A stretch of DNA of 64,000 nt from Ferrovibrio sp. (GTDB lineage Bacteria > Pseudomonadota > Alphaproteobacteria > Ferrovibrionales > Ferrovibrionaceae). The DNA lies in NCBI RefSeq assembly GCF_025869515.1, contig NZ_JAOZVR010000117.1:1-64000 (forward strand), written 5' to 3'. Numbering within the stretch: the stretch's first letter is position 1; each line of letters starts with the position of its first letter. The notes under the pieces are model-generated. The model was not told the DNA's origin and did not search any database. It was given only the letters and a program-made list of their open reading frames with translations. A program made the translations under genes and the position numbers. This document shows, piece by piece, positions 26,003-35,887 of the stretch.

Positions 26003-26803
26003 ATGACCGACACCCCGGCCCTTTTTGCTGCCCAGGCCGATGCACTGGTTGCCTTCGCGCATGACCTGGCCGAACTGGCCCGCGCCGAGATCCGGCCGCA
26101 TTTCCGCCAGCCCATCGATGTCGTCAGCAAGGCCGATGCCTCGCCGGTGACGATTGCCGACCGCAATGCCGAAGCGGCGATGCGCAAGGCGATCGAGGCG
26201 CGCTATCCCGATCATGGCATCTTCGGCGAGGAATACGGCCCGGTTCGCACCGATGCCGCCTGGCAATGGATTCTCGACCCCATCGACGGCACCAAGAGCT
26301 TCGTCTCCGGTCTGCCGATCTTCGGCACCCTGATCGCCCTGACCTTCGAGAACCGGCCGGTGTTGGGCGTGATCGACCAGCCGATCATGGCCGACCGCTG
26401 GATCGGCGCCATGGGCCGGCCGACCGAATTCAACGGCAAGCCCGCCCGTACCAACGCCGATCGCGGGCTGAAGGACGCGGTGGTGATGACCACCTATGTC
26501 GACAGCTTCACCGAGTCTGAACTGGCGGCGTTCACGACATTGCGAAAGGCCTGCCGCATCAATCGCATGTCCGGCGACTGCATTTGCTATGGTATGCTGG
26601 CATCGGGTTTCGCCGATCTGGCGCTCGATGGCCGCATGCAGCCCTATGACTATGCCGCGCTGGGGCCGGTAGTGGCCGGGGCCGGCGGCGTGATCACCGA
26701 CTGGGAAGGCAGGCCGCTGGACATGCGCGGCCGATCCCGCGTTCTGGCTGCAGCAAATCCGGCGCTGCACCGGGCTGCCCTGGAGTACCTGTCCGGAGCC
26801 TGA
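26003..26803 (+). CDS. hisN: Inositol monophosphatase family; probable histidinol-phosphatase HisN
   Basis: The 266-residue Mg-dependent phosphatase has the superfamily metal site: GEEYGP near residue 74, WILDPIDGTKSF near 90, and a C-terminal YDYAALGPVVAGAGG. The middle segment SGLPIFGTLIALTF and total length match HisN-type histidinol-phosphate phosphatases used by alphaproteobacteria. Inositol-phosphatase or other sugar-phosphate activity cannot be excluded. GGGAG lies 7 bases before the ATG. It precedes the Yej operon by 18 bases and may share its transcript. Confidence 0.85.
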   Translation: MTDTPALFAAQADALVAFAHDLAELARAEIRPHFRQPIDVVSKADASPVTIADRNAEAAMRKAIEARYPDHGIFGEEYGPVRTDAAWQWILDPIDGTKSFVSGLPIFGTLIALTFENRPVLGVIDQPIMADRWIGAMGRPTEFNGKPARTNADRGLKDAVVMTTYVDSFTESELAAFTTLRKACRINRMSGDCICYGMLASGFADLALDGRMQPYDYAALGPVVAGAGGVITDWEGRPLDMRGRSRVLAAANPALHRAALEYLSGA

Positions 26804-26821
26804 TTTTACAGGAGCGATTTG

Positions 26822-28666
26822 ATGCGATCTGTGCTGCTGCCTGCCCTCCTCGCCCTCGCCCTTGCAACACCCGCCACTTTTCAGCCGTCCTGGGCCCAGA
26901 CTCAGTCTTCCGACACCAAGACCAGTCACGCGCTTACGCTCGGCGATGCGCCGAAATACGCCGCCGGCTTCAAGCAACTCGATTACGTGAACGCCGATGC
27001 ACCCAAGGGCGGCGAATTGCGACTGTCCACGCCAAGCGGCTTCGACAGTCTCAACCCCTTCATCCCGAAAGGCGACTCGGCGCCGGGACTCGGCATGATT
27101 TACGAGACGCTGATGGCGCAGACACCGGACGACGACCTGTCGGAATACGGCTTGATCGCTGAAACCGTCGAAGTACCCGGGAATCTAAGCTGGATCGTGT
27201 TCAATCTGCGAGCCGAAGCCAAGTGGGCCGACGGCAAACCGATCATGGCGGAGGATGTGGCCTGGAGTTTCGAGCAGATCAAGACGGCCGGCGAGCCGAT
27301 GCTCCAGCTTTACTATGCCAATGTGCAGAAGGCCGAGGTGCTGGGCCCGCGCAAGGTGAAATTCCATTTCTCAGGCCCGAAGAACCGCGAACTGCCGCAG
27401 ATCATGGGCCAGTTACCGGTGCTGCAGAAAGCGCAATGGGAAAAACGCGGCTTCGACAAGGTGACGCAGGACAAATGGGAGGGATCGGGCCCTTACCGCA
27501 TCGAAAGCGTCGAGTCGAATCGCAGCGTCGTCTATGCGAGGCGCGACAACTGGTGGGCCAAGGACCTGCCGATCAACAAGGGCCGCTACAATTTTGATCG
27601 CATCCGCTACGACGTCTATCGTGACCAGACCGTGGCGCGCGAGGCCTTCAAATCTGGACAATACGATTTCCGTGGCGAGAATAGCGGGCGCGAATGGGCC
27701 ACCTTCTACGACTTCCCAGCCGTCCAGCAGGGGTTAGTGAAGAAGGAGATGGTCAAGCATGACCGGCCAGGCAACATGCTGGGTTTCATCTTCAATACCC
27801 GCCGCGAGAAATTCCAGGATGTGCGGGTGCGCCGCGCCCTGATGCTGGCCTGGGATTTTGAATGGGTGAACAAGAACCTCGCCCACAGCGCCTATTATCG
27901 GCCAAGCAGTTATTTCGACAATTCGGAATTTGCCGCCACCGGCACTCCATCGCCCGAAGAACTGAAACTACTGGAACCGCTTCGCAGCAAGCTGCCAAAA
28001 GAAGTCTTCGGTCCGGCCTGGCAGGCGCCGATATCCGATGGCAGTGGCCAGGATCGCAAGAACCTGCGCGAAGCCGCGCAATTACTGAAGAGCGCCGGCT
28101 GGGAAATCAAGGACGGCAAGCTGGTCGATGCCAAAGGTATCGTCTTCACCCTTGAGTTCCTGATGCAGGACCCCAGCTATGAGCGCATGGCCGCCCCCTG
28201 GGTCCAGAGCCTGCAGCGCCTTGGCATCCAACTCAACATGCGTGCCATCGACAGCGCTCAGTATATCCGTCTGCTGCGTAGCTTCGACTACGATGTGGTT
28301 TACTCCGGCTGGGGGCAGTCCAGTTCCCCCGGCAACGAGCAGCGCAGTTACTTCTCTTCCGCGGCTGCCGACAATCCCGGCGGACGAAACTGGCCCGGCA
28401 TCAAGGATCCGGCGGTGGATGCCCTGATCGAGGCCGTGGTGCAGGCACAAAGCCGCGCCGATCTGATCGTCGCCACGCGAGCACTCGACCGCGTGCTGAC
28501 CTGGGGCCATTACATCGTGCCGAGTTTCGGCCTGAATGCCGATCGCATCGCATATTGGGATAAATTCGGTAAGCCGGAGAGATACCCCAAGAATGGCGTC
28601 GATTTCATGGCCTGGTGGGTCGATCCCGCCAAGGTGGCGAAACTCAATGCCAGCAAGCCGCAGTAA
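26822..28666 (+). CDS. YejA-like peptide ABC transporter substrate-binding protein 1
   Basis: The 614-residue family-5 extracellular binding protein has a Sec signal peptide (residues 1-23, cleavage after SWA). Mature-protein landmarks are ALTLGDAPKYAAGFKQLDYVNADAPKGGELR and SGPYRIESVESNRSVVYARRDNWW, and its C-terminal end FMAWWVDPAKV matches YejA. It should bind peptides in the periplasm for YejB/E/F. The ATG at 26822 follows an ACAGGAG site at 7 bases. An in-frame TTG directly before it is less likely. It is one of two YejA-like genes here. Confidence 0.92.
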   Translation: MRSVLLPALLALALATPATFQPSWAQTQSSDTKTSHALTLGDAPKYAAGFKQLDYVNADAPKGGELRLSTPSGFDSLNPFIPKGDSAPGLGMIYETLMAQTPDDDLSEYGLIAETVEVPGNLSWIVFNLRAEAKWADGKPIMAEDVAWSFEQIKTAGEPMLQLYYANVQKAEVLGPRKVKFHFSGPKNRELPQIMGQLPVLQKAQWEKRGFDKVTQDKWEGSGPYRIESVESNRSVVYARRDNWWAKDLPINKGRYNFDRIRYDVYRDQTVAREAFKSGQYDFRGENSGREWATFYDFPAVQQGLVKKEMVKHDRPGNMLGFIFNTRREKFQDVRVRRALMLAWDFEWVNKNLAHSAYYRPSSYFDNSEFAATGTPSPEELKLLEPLRSKLPKEVFGPAWQAPISDGSGQDRKNLREAAQLLKSAGWEIKDGKLVDAKGIVFTLEFLMQDPSYERMAAPWVQSLQRLGIQLNMRAIDSAQYIRLLRSFDYDVVYSGWGQSSSPGNEQRSYFSSAAADNPGGRNWPGIKDPAVDALIEAVVQAQSRADLIVATRALDRVLTWGHYIVPSFGLNADRIAYWDKFGKPERYPKNGVDFMAWWVDPAKVAKLNASKPQ

Positions 28667-28675
28667 AGAGATCCC

Positions 28676-29281
28676 ATGACCTGGCTGAAACCCGTCACCC
28701 TGCAGGACAGCGCCGTTGCCCTGGTGCCGCTGAGCCACGACCATCGCGCGGCGCTGGCCGAAGCCGTGCAGGACGGCGAGCTGTGGAAACTTTGGTACAC
28801 ACTGATCCCGACGCCGGACGGCATGACCGCCGAGATCGACCGGCGGCTCGGGCTGCAGGACAAAGGCGCCATGCTGCCCTTCACGGTGATCGACAAGGCA
28901 CAGGACAAACCGGTGGGCATGACCACCTACATGAATGTGGATGCAGCCAACCGGCGCGTCGAGATCGGTTCGACCTGGTATCGCAAAAGTGTGCAGCGCA
29001 CGGCACTGAACACGCGCTGCAAGCTGATGCTGCTGACCTATGCGTTTGAGCAACTCGACTGCATCGCCGTCGAATTCCGCACGCATTTCTTCAACCACCA
29101 GAGCCGCGAGGCGATCCTGCGGCTGGGCGCCAAGCAGGATGGCATTCTGCGCAACCACCAGATCGCCGGTAACGGCACGTTGCGCGACACCGTGGTGTTC
29201 AGCATCCTGCCGCCTGAATGGCCGACCGTGAAAGCGCATCTGCGCCATCGCCTGCATCTGACCGAGGGGCAAGACGCGTGA
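28676..29281 (+). CDS. GNAT acetyltransferase inside the Yej operon (RimJ/RimL-like fold)
   Basis: The 201-residue product has the layout of the Acetyltransf_3/RimL-type GNAT family: VALVPLSHDHRAAL, then VGMTTYMNVDAANRRVEIGSTWY, and the acetyl-CoA-binding segment NTRCKLMLLTYAFEQLDCIAVEFRTHFFNHQSREAILRLGA near residues 110-150. It lacks any transport feature. It sits between two YejA-like genes, 9 bases after one and overlapping the next by GTGA, so it is part of the operon. The acceptor is unknown. Acetylation of an imported peptide is a reasonable hypothesis. Confidence 0.88.
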   Translation: MTWLKPVTLQDSAVALVPLSHDHRAALAEAVQDGELWKLWYTLIPTPDGMTAEIDRRLGLQDKGAMLPFTVIDKAQDKPVGMTTYMNVDAANRRVEIGSTWYRKSVQRTALNTRCKLMLLTYAFEQLDCIAVEFRTHFFNHQSREAILRLGAKQDGILRNHQIAGNGTLRDTVVFSILPPEWPTVKAHLRHRLHLTEGQDA

Positions 29282-31107
29282 AGCTTGCGGCAATCCTGAC
29301 CGCCGCCCTGCTGCTGGCCAGCGCTACAATCCCTGTTGATGCCTGGGCGCAGCCGCGTCACGGCCTGTCCGCCTTCGGCGACCTCAAGCACCTGGCCGGC
29401 TTCACGCATTTCGATTACGTCAACCCCAACGCCCCCAAGGGCGGCGAGCTGCGCAGCTGGCAGCTCGAGTCCTTCGACAATCTCAATCCGCTGATCCTCA
29501 AGGGCGTGATGGCCCGCAATCTCAGCCTGGCCTTCCAGAGCCTGATGGCGCGCGGCATGGACGAGCCGGATGCAGTCTATGCCGATCTGGCCGAAAGCGC
29601 CGAGCTGGCCGCGGACCGTAGCTGGGTAGCCTTCAACATCAATCCACGCGCCCGCTTCAGCGATGGCTCCCCGGTGACGGCCGAGGATGTCGTTTTCACC
29701 TTCGAGGCCGCCAAGAGGGACGGACATCCAGTCTATCAGCTGGTGCTGCGCGATGTGGACAGCATCACCACCGAAAGCCGGCTGCGTGTGGTGTTCCGCT
29801 TTGCCGAAACCGAGAGCCGTCGCGACCTGCCGCTGACCGTCGCCCTGCTGCCCATCCTGCCAAAGGCCTGGTTCGCGACGCGCGACTTCGCCAGCCCGAC
29901 GATGGAGCCGATCCCGGGTTCCGGCCCGTACAAGATCAGCCGTATCGATGCCGGACGCAGCGTCGTCTTCGAACGGGTGAAGGACTGGTGGGCCAGGGAT
30001 CTGCCGGTCAATCGCGGACGGCATAATTTCGACTGGTTCCGTGACGACTACTACCGCGACCGCGACATCGCGGTGGAGGCCTTTTTTGCCGGCGAATACG
30101 ATTTCCGCGAAGAGGTGATCGCGCGCGTCTGGGCCACCGGCTACCAAGGCAAGCCGGCCTTCGATGCCGGCAGGATCAAGCGCGAGGTGCTGAAAGACGA
30201 GACACCCTCGGGTGTGCAGGCCTGGTTCCTCAACAGCCGCAAACCGCATCTGAGCGATCCGCGCGTGCGCCAGGCGATCAACCTGGCCTACGATTACGAA
30301 TGGGCCAACAAGACGCTGTTCTACGGCCTCTACAAGCGCACACGCTCGATGTTCGAGAATTCCGACCTGGCCGCCACCGGCCTGCCGAGTGCGGCCGAGC
30401 TTGAGCTGCTCGGACCCTTTCGCGACCGCATCCCGCCCGAGATTTTCACGCAGGAATTCCAGCCGCCGCGCACCGACGGCTCGGGCAACAACCGCGCCAA
30501 CCTCAAACAGGCCCAGGCCCTGCTGCTGGCAGCCGGCTGGGTGATCAGGGACGGCAAATTGGTGGATGCCAGGGGCAAGCCCTTCGAACTGGAATTCATG
30601 CTTTACGAGCCGAGTTTCCAGCGCATCATCAATCCCTTCGCCCGCAACCTGGAGCGCATCGGCATCACCATCTCAATCCGCGTGGTGGATATCGCCAGTT
30701 TCGAGAACCGCATGCGCAGCTTCGATTACGACGTGATGTCGCGCCGCTTCGTGCAGCCGCTGACACCGGGCATCGAGCAACGGAACTACTGGGCCTCTCG
30801 CTCGGCCACCACGGTGGGCAGTTTCAACTTCTCCGGCGTGAACGACCCGGCGGCGGACGACCTGATCGAGCATATCGTGAAAGCACGCAATCGTGATGAG
30901 CTGCGCGCCGCCACCCGCGCGCTCGACCGCGTGCTGATGTGGGGCTGGTATGTGGTGCCGCACTGGTACAGCGGCACCTTCAAGCTGGGCTACTGGGATC
31001 GTTTCGCCCGTCCGGCACAGAAGCCGGTCTACGATGTCGGCCTGACCGATACCTGGTGGGTCGATCCGGCGAAAGACAAGGCCTTGAACCTGCCGCGGCA
31101 GAGATGA
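29278..31107 (+). CDS. YejA-like peptide ABC transporter substrate-binding protein 2
   Basis: The 609-residue product has a signal peptide (VKLAAILTAALLLASATIPVDAWA) and the same plan as the first YejA: FTHFDYVNPNAPKGGELRSW, SGPYKISRIDAGRSVVFERVKDWW, and TWWVDPAKDKALN at the C-terminus. The two align along their lengths but differ widely, so this is not a recent copy. The start is a GTG at 29278 overlapping the GNAT stop. GAGGGG lies about 9 bases upstream. It probably broadens the peptide range of one shared permease. Confidence 0.92.
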   Translation: MKLAAILTAALLLASATIPVDAWAQPRHGLSAFGDLKHLAGFTHFDYVNPNAPKGGELRSWQLESFDNLNPLILKGVMARNLSLAFQSLMARGMDEPDAVYADLAESAELAADRSWVAFNINPRARFSDGSPVTAEDVVFTFEAAKRDGHPVYQLVLRDVDSITTESRLRVVFRFAETESRRDLPLTVALLPILPKAWFATRDFASPTMEPIPGSGPYKISRIDAGRSVVFERVKDWWARDLPVNRGRHNFDWFRDDYYRDRDIAVEAFFAGEYDFREEVIARVWATGYQGKPAFDAGRIKREVLKDETPSGVQAWFLNSRKPHLSDPRVRQAINLAYDYEWANKTLFYGLYKRTRSMFENSDLAATGLPSAAELELLGPFRDRIPPEIFTQEFQPPRTDGSGNNRANLKQAQALLLAAGWVIRDGKLVDARGKPFELEFMLYEPSFQRIINPFARNLERIGITISIRVVDIASFENRMRSFDYDVMSRRFVQPLTPGIEQRNYWASRSATTVGSFNFSGVNDPAADDLIEHIVKARNRDELRAATRALDRVLMWGWYVVPHWYSGTFKLGYWDRFARPAQKPVYDVGLTDTWWVDPAKDKALNLPRQR

Positions 31108-31120
31108 CACACTGACCGCC

Positions 31121-32233
31121 ATGCTCGCCTATATCCTCCGCCGCCTGCTGCTGATCCTGCCGACCCTGCTCGGCATCATGGTGATCAATTTCGCCATCGT
31201 GCAGTTCGCGCCGGGCGGCCCGGTGGAGCAGGTGATCGCCCAGGTCACTGGCACAGCAGCCGATGCCACGGCGCGCATCTCGGGCGCCACCGGCGGCGAG
31301 ACCGGCCCCGGCGCCGGCGCCTTCGCCCAGGCCGCCGAGGGCGCCAGCGCGCGCTATCGCGGTGCCCAGGGCCTGGACCCGGAATTCATCAAGCGGATCG
31401 AGAAACAGTTCGGCTTCGACAAGCCGGCGCATGAGCGCCTCTGGCTCATGCTGAAACAATATGCCCAGCTCGATTTCGGCGTCAGCTACTTCAAGGACCG
31501 CCCGGTGACGCAGCTCATCATCGAGAAGCTGCCGGTCTCGATCTCGCTCGGCCTGTGGACCACGCTGCTGGTCTACATGATCTCGATTCCGCTCGGCATC
31601 GCCAAAGCGGTGCGCGATGGCAGCCGTTTCGATATCTGGACTTCGGCCGCCATCGTGGTCGGTTATGCCATCCCGAGCTTCCTGTTTGCCGTGTTGCTGG
31701 TGGTGCTGTTCGCCGGCGGCAGTTTCGTGCAGTGGTTTCCGCTCCGTGGCCTGACATCCGACAACTGGGCGCAACTCAGCCTGATGGGCAAGGTGACAGA
31801 CTACTTCTGGCATCTGGTGCTGCCGGTGACCGCCATGGTGATCGGCGGTTTCGCCGGCCTGGTGATGCTGACCAAGAATTCCTTCATGGAAGAAATCAAC
31901 AAACTCTATGTGCTGACCGCGCGCGCCAAGGGGCTGAGCGAAGGCCGGGTGCTGTATGGCCATGTCTTCCGCAATGCCATGCTGATCGTGATTGCCGGCT
32001 TTCCGGGCGCCTTCATCGGGATTCTGTTTACCTCCTCGCTGCTGATCGAGGTGATCTTCTCGCTCGACGGCCTCGGCCTGCTCGGGTTCGAGGCAGCGCT
32101 GAAACGCGATTACCCGATCATGTTCGGCTCGCTGTTCATCTTCACCCTGCTCGGCCTGATCGTGAACCTGGTATCCGACCTGATGTATGTGCTGATCGAT
32201 CCGCGCATCGATTTCGAGAGCCGCGACGCCTGA
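31121..32233 (+). CDS. yejB: Peptide ABC transporter permease YejB
   Basis: The 370-residue inner-membrane protein has six predicted helices. It opens MLAYILRRLLLILPTLLGIMVINFAIVQFAPGGP, then carries a YejB-specific insert (about residues 40-90, TGTAADATARISGATGG). The EAA-loop-type region is LYVLTARAKGLSEGRVLYGHVFRNAM near 265. Together with YejE it forms the channel of the oligopeptide importer that in enterobacteria takes up microcin C-type peptide-nucleotides. It starts 13 bases after the second YejA gene and overlaps yejE. Confidence 0.93.
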   Translation: MLAYILRRLLLILPTLLGIMVINFAIVQFAPGGPVEQVIAQVTGTAADATARISGATGGETGPGAGAFAQAAEGASARYRGAQGLDPEFIKRIEKQFGFDKPAHERLWLMLKQYAQLDFGVSYFKDRPVTQLIIEKLPVSISLGLWTTLLVYMISIPLGIAKAVRDGSRFDIWTSAAIVVGYAIPSFLFAVLLVVLFAGGSFVQWFPLRGLTSDNWAQLSLMGKVTDYFWHLVLPVTAMVIGGFAGLVMLTKNSFMEEINKLYVLTARAKGLSEGRVLYGHVFRNAMLIVIAGFPGAFIGILFTSSLLIEVIFSLDGLGLLGFEAALKRDYPIMFGSLFIFTLLGLIVNLVSDLMYVLIDPRIDFESRDA

Positions 32234-33276
32234 TGCAGATGGCTCCGCTCAAACTCAGCCCGATCAACGCCCGGCGCTGGCGCAACTTCCGCGCCAATGG
32301 CCGCGGCTTCTGGTCGCTCTGGGCCTTCCTGATCCTGTTCGTGCTCAGCCTGTTCGCCGAGTTCATCGCCAATGACTCGCCGCTGGTCGTGAAATACGAC
32401 GGCGGCTATTACTTCCCGGTGCTGAAGGCCTATCCGGAAACCACGTTCGGCGGCGATTTCGAAACCGAGGCGAAATATCGCGACCAGTTCGTGCAGGATC
32501 TGGTCAGGGAAAAAGACGGCTGGATGCTCTGGTCGGCGATCCGCTACAGCTACCGCACCATCAATTACGATCTCGGCCGCCCGGCGCCCTCGCCGCCGAC
32601 GGCAGAGAACCTGCTCGGCACCGACGATCAGGGCCGCGACGTGCTGGCGCGGCTGATCTACGGCTTTCGCATCTCGGTGCTGTTCGGCCTGGTGCTGACC
32701 GCGCTCAGCTCGGTGATCGGCGTGGTCGCTGGCGCTGTGCAGGGCTATTTCGGCGGCCTGACCGACCTGCTGTTCCAGCGCTTCATCGAGGTCTGGTCCG
32801 GCCTGCCGACGCTTTACCTGCTGATCATCCTGGCCAGTATCGTGCAGCCGAATTTCTGGTGGCTGCTCGGCATCATGCTGCTGTTTTCCTGGATGGCGCT
32901 GGTCGGCGTGGTGCGGGCGGAATTCCTGCGCGCCCGAAATTTCGGCTACGTCCGCGCCGCCCGCGCGCTCGGCGTTTCCGATATCTCCATCATGTTCCGC
33001 CACCTGCTGCCCAATGCCATGGTGGCGACCCTGACAATGATGCCTTTCGTTCTCAACGGCTCGATCACCACGCTGACCGCACTGGATTTCCTGGGCTTCG
33101 GCCTGCCGCCGGGCTCGCCCTCGCTCGGTGAACTGCTCAGCCAGGGCAAGACCAATATCCAGGCGCCCTGGCTCGGCATCACCGCCTTTGCCGTTCTTGC
33201 CATCATGCTCAGCCTGCTCATCTTCATTGGCGAAGCCGTGCGCGACGCCTTCGATCCGCGCAAGATTTTCAAATGA
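32233..33276 (+). CDS. yejE: Peptide ABC transporter permease YejE
   Basis: The 347-residue inner-membrane protein starts MQMAPLKLSPINARRWRNFRANGRGFWSLW, a YejE-like N-terminus, with the long periplasmic loop KYDGGYYFPVLKAYPETTFGG (about residues 55-75) and LLGTDDQGRDVLARLIYG. The EAA region is RARNFGYVRAARALGVSDISIMFRHLLPNAM. It pairs with YejB. The ATG overlaps the yejB stop (TGATG), and its end overlaps yejF. The open frame extends farther upstream, but that part lies inside yejB. Confidence 0.93.
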   Translation: MQMAPLKLSPINARRWRNFRANGRGFWSLWAFLILFVLSLFAEFIANDSPLVVKYDGGYYFPVLKAYPETTFGGDFETEAKYRDQFVQDLVREKDGWMLWSAIRYSYRTINYDLGRPAPSPPTAENLLGTDDQGRDVLARLIYGFRISVLFGLVLTALSSVIGVVAGAVQGYFGGLTDLLFQRFIEVWSGLPTLYLLIILASIVQPNFWWLLGIMLLFSWMALVGVVRAEFLRARNFGYVRAARALGVSDISIMFRHLLPNAMVATLTMMPFVLNGSITTLTALDFLGFGLPPGSPSLGELLSQGKTNIQAPWLGITAFAVLAIMLSLLIFIGEAVRDAFDPRKIFK

Positions 33277-34937
33277 GCGCTGTCGAAATGAGCGCCAGAC
33301 AGACCCCTCTCCTGCAGGTGCGCGATCTCAGCACGCGTTTCGGCCAGGGTGCCCCGAATGCGGCGGGGACTGTCGATGCCCTGAAACATGTTTCCTTCGA
33401 CATCGCACGCGGCGAGACGCTGGCGCTGGTCGGCGAGAGCGGTTCGGGCAAATCGGTAACGGCGCTGTCAATCCTGCAGCTGCTGCCCTACCCGCTGGCC
33501 AGCCATCCCAGCGGTTCGGTCCGCTTCCGCGGCGAGGAAATGCTGGGGGCATCGTCGGACGTGCTGCAGCGCATCCGCGGCAACCGCATCGCCATGGTAT
33601 TCCAGGAGCCGATGACCTCGCTCAATCCGCTGCATACCATCGAGCAGCAGGTCAATGAGGTGCTGTTCCTGCACAAGCGACTGGACAAGGCGGCGGCGCG
33701 GGCGCGCACGCTGGAACTGCTGCGCCTGGTCGGCCTGCCGGATGCCGAGAAACGGCTCGGCGCCTATCCGCACCAGCTGTCAGGTGGCCAGCGCCAGCGC
33801 GTGATGATCGCCATGGCGCTCGCCAACGAACCAGACCTGCTGATCGCCGACGAACCGACCACGGCGCTGGATGTCACCATCCAGGCGCAGATTCTGAAAC
33901 TGCTGAAAGACCTGCAGCAGAAACTCGGCATGGCACTGCTGCTGATCACGCATGACCTGAATATCGTGCGCAAGGTGGTCGACCGCGTCTGCATCATGAC
34001 GCATGGCGAGATCGTCGAGCACGGGCCAGTCGCCCAGGTCTTCGCCCAGCCGCAGCATGCCTATACGAAAAAGTTGCTGGCGGCCGAACCCAGGGGCATC
34101 GCCGCTGTGGCCGCCATAGACGCGCCAGTGGTGATGGACGCCCGCGACGTCAAAGTCTGGTTCCCGATCACGACCGGACTGCTGCGCCGGACCATCGGCC
34201 ATATCAAGGCCGTGGACGGCGTGTCACTGCAGGTGCGCGCCGGCGAGACACTCGGCGTGGTCGGCGAAAGCGGCTCGGGCAAGTCGACCCTGGCCTATGC
34301 GCTGCTGCGGCTGCAGAAAAGCGAGGGCAGCATCCGCTTCCGCGACAGCGAACTGCAGGGGCGCAGCTGGGGCGAGATGCGGCCGCTGCGCAAGGACATG
34401 CAGATCGTTTTCCAGGACCCGTTCGACTCGCTGAGCCCGCGGCTGTCGGTTTTCCATATCGTTGCCGAAGGCCTGGCCGTGCATGGTATCGGCGGAAATG
34501 AAGCCGGTCGCCGCAGCCTGGTAGCCGATGCGCTGACCGAGGTCGGTCTCGATCCCGCCACCATGGACCGCTACCCGCATGAATTCTCCGGCGGCCAGCG
34601 CCAGCGCATTGCCATCGCCCGCGCCATCGCCCTGAAGCCGAAATTCATCGTGCTCGACGAGCCGACCTCGGCACTGGATATGAGTGTGCAGGCGCAGATC
34701 GTCGACCTGTTGCGCGATCTTCAGGAAAAGCACGGCCTCGCCTATCTGTTCATCAGCCACGACCTGCGCGTGGTGCGGGCGCTGGCCGACCGCGTCATGG
34801 TGATGAAGGACGGTAAGGTGGTGGAAGAGAATACGGCGCAGCAGATCTTCACCGCGCCACAGACCGACTACACCCGCGCGCTGATCGCCGCCGCCTTCGA
34901 TATCGCAGTCCATCACGCAGCCGCCGTCAGGATGTGA
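33273..34937 (+). CDS. yejF: Peptide ABC transporter ATPase YejF (two nucleotide-binding domains)
   Basis: The 554-residue cytoplasmic protein contains two fused ABC ATPase domains. The first has Walker A GESGSGKS near residue 55, the signature [29 protein letters not shown], and a switch His region. The second (from about 280) has [43 protein letters not shown], and the [18 protein letters not shown] end. Oligopeptide-type linker sequences follow each. One polypeptide therefore powers the YejB/YejE channel. Its ATG shares ATGA with the yejE stop. Confidence 0.95.
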   Translation: MSAVEMSARQTPLLQVRDLSTRFGQGAPNAAGTVDALKHVSFDIARGETLALVGESGSGKSVTALSILQLLPYPLASHPSGSVRFRGEEMLGASSDVLQRIRGNRIAMVFQEPMTSLNPLHTIEQQVNEVLFLHKRLDKAAARARTLELLRLVGLPDAEKRLGAYPHQLSGGQRQRVMIAMALANEPDLLIADEPTTALDVTIQAQILKLLKDLQQKLGMALLLITHDLNIVRKVVDRVCIMTHGEIVEHGPVAQVFAQPQHAYTKKLLAAEPRGIAAVAAIDAPVVMDARDVKVWFPITTGLLRRTIGHIKAVDGVSLQVRAGETLGVVGESGSGKSTLAYALLRLQKSEGSIRFRDSELQGRSWGEMRPLRKDMQIVFQDPFDSLSPRLSVFHIVAEGLAVHGIGGNEAGRRSLVADALTEVGLDPATMDRYPHEFSGGQRQRIAIARAIALKPKFIVLDEPTSALDMSVQAQIVDLLRDLQEKHGLAYLFISHDLRVVRALADRVMVMKDGKVVEENTAQQIFTAPQTDYTRALIAAAFDIAVHHAAAVRM

Positions 34938-34938
34938 C

Positions 34939-35868
34939 GTGGCCCTGCTGATATACACCAAGGCGCATGATCCGGCAGCCTGGGCTGCCGAATTGAACAA
35001 GCTTGCGCCCGATCTCGACATCCGCCGGCATCCCGACACGGGTAATCCGAACGAGATCGATGTCGCCCTGGTGGCCAAACCGCCGCCCAGCCTGCTGCGT
35101 AGTTTTCCGAATCTCAAACTGATCCATGCTTTCGGCGCCGGCGTCGATGCCATCCTGGCCGACCCCGCGCTGCCGCGTCATGTGCCGCTGGCCCGCGTGA
35201 TCGACGACCGCCTGACCGTGGCAATGACCGAGTATGTGCTGCTGCATGTGCTGCGCTTCCATCGCCAGGTCGATGCCATGGCAAGCAACCAGCGTAACCG
35301 CGCCTGGAAATGGCTGCCGCCGGTGGATGCCGCCGAACGTGTGGTCGGCATCATGGGCATGGGCACGCTCGGCATGGCGGCGGCGCAGAAGCTGGGCCAA
35401 TTCGGCTTCCAGCTGGTGAGCTGGAGCCGCGGCCTGAAGGCCGTGGACGGCGTCACCAGCTTCCATGGCGAAGAGCATCTCGACAGCTTCCTGCGCCTGT
35501 GCAACGTGCTGGTCTGCCTGCTGCCCCTGACGCCGGCGACGCGCGGCATCATCAACCGGCGCACGCTCTCCCTGCTGCCGCGTGGCGCCTATGTCATCAA
35601 CGCCGCCCGCGGCGGCCATGTGGTGGAGGCCGACCTTCTGCATGCGCTGGACAGCGAATGGCTGTCGGGTGCGACGCTCGACGTGTTCGATGAGGAACCG
35701 CTGCGCGACAATCACCCTTTCTGGACCCATCCGAAGGTGACGGTGACGCCGCATAACGCCGCTGACAGCATCCCGGCCCAGGTGGCGCCGCAGATCGTCG
35801 ACAATATCCGCCGGCTGCAACAGGGCCTGCCGCTGTTGCGCCTGGTGGATTACGGCCGGGGCTATTAA
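34939..35868 (+). CDS. D-isomer 2-hydroxyacid dehydrogenase (GhrA-like)
   Basis: The 309-residue NAD(P)-dependent dehydrogenase has the Rossmann motif VGIMGMGTLGMAAAQKLGQFG near residue 135, followed by WSR. Its active-site elements are the Arg and Glu in NAARGGHVVEADLLHAL and DVFDEEPLRDNHPFW, and the His in TPHNAAD. This matches GhrA-type glyoxylate/hydroxypyruvate reductases. Substrate choice is inferred. The start is a GTG at 34939, one base after the yejF stop, so it is probably the last gene of the Yej operon. Confidence 0.88.
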   Translation: MALLIYTKAHDPAAWAAELNKLAPDLDIRRHPDTGNPNEIDVALVAKPPPSLLRSFPNLKLIHAFGAGVDAILADPALPRHVPLARVIDDRLTVAMTEYVLLHVLRFHRQVDAMASNQRNRAWKWLPPVDAAERVVGIMGMGTLGMAAAQKLGQFGFQLVSWSRGLKAVDGVTSFHGEEHLDSFLRLCNVLVCLLPLTPATRGIINRRTLSLLPRGAYVINAARGGHVVEADLLHALDSEWLSGATLDVFDEEPLRDNHPFWTHPKVTVTPHNAADSIPAQVAPQIVDNIRRLQQGLPLLRLVDYGRGY

Positions 35869-35887
35869 TCAGCCGACCGCCGACCTC

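Noticed and set aside
26003-35868. A reading of the whole hisN-to-ghrA stretch as a natural-product cluster
   Set aside because: hisN, yejABEF and ghrA are ordinary housekeeping or transport genes. Only the GNAT insertion and the doubled receptor are unusual.
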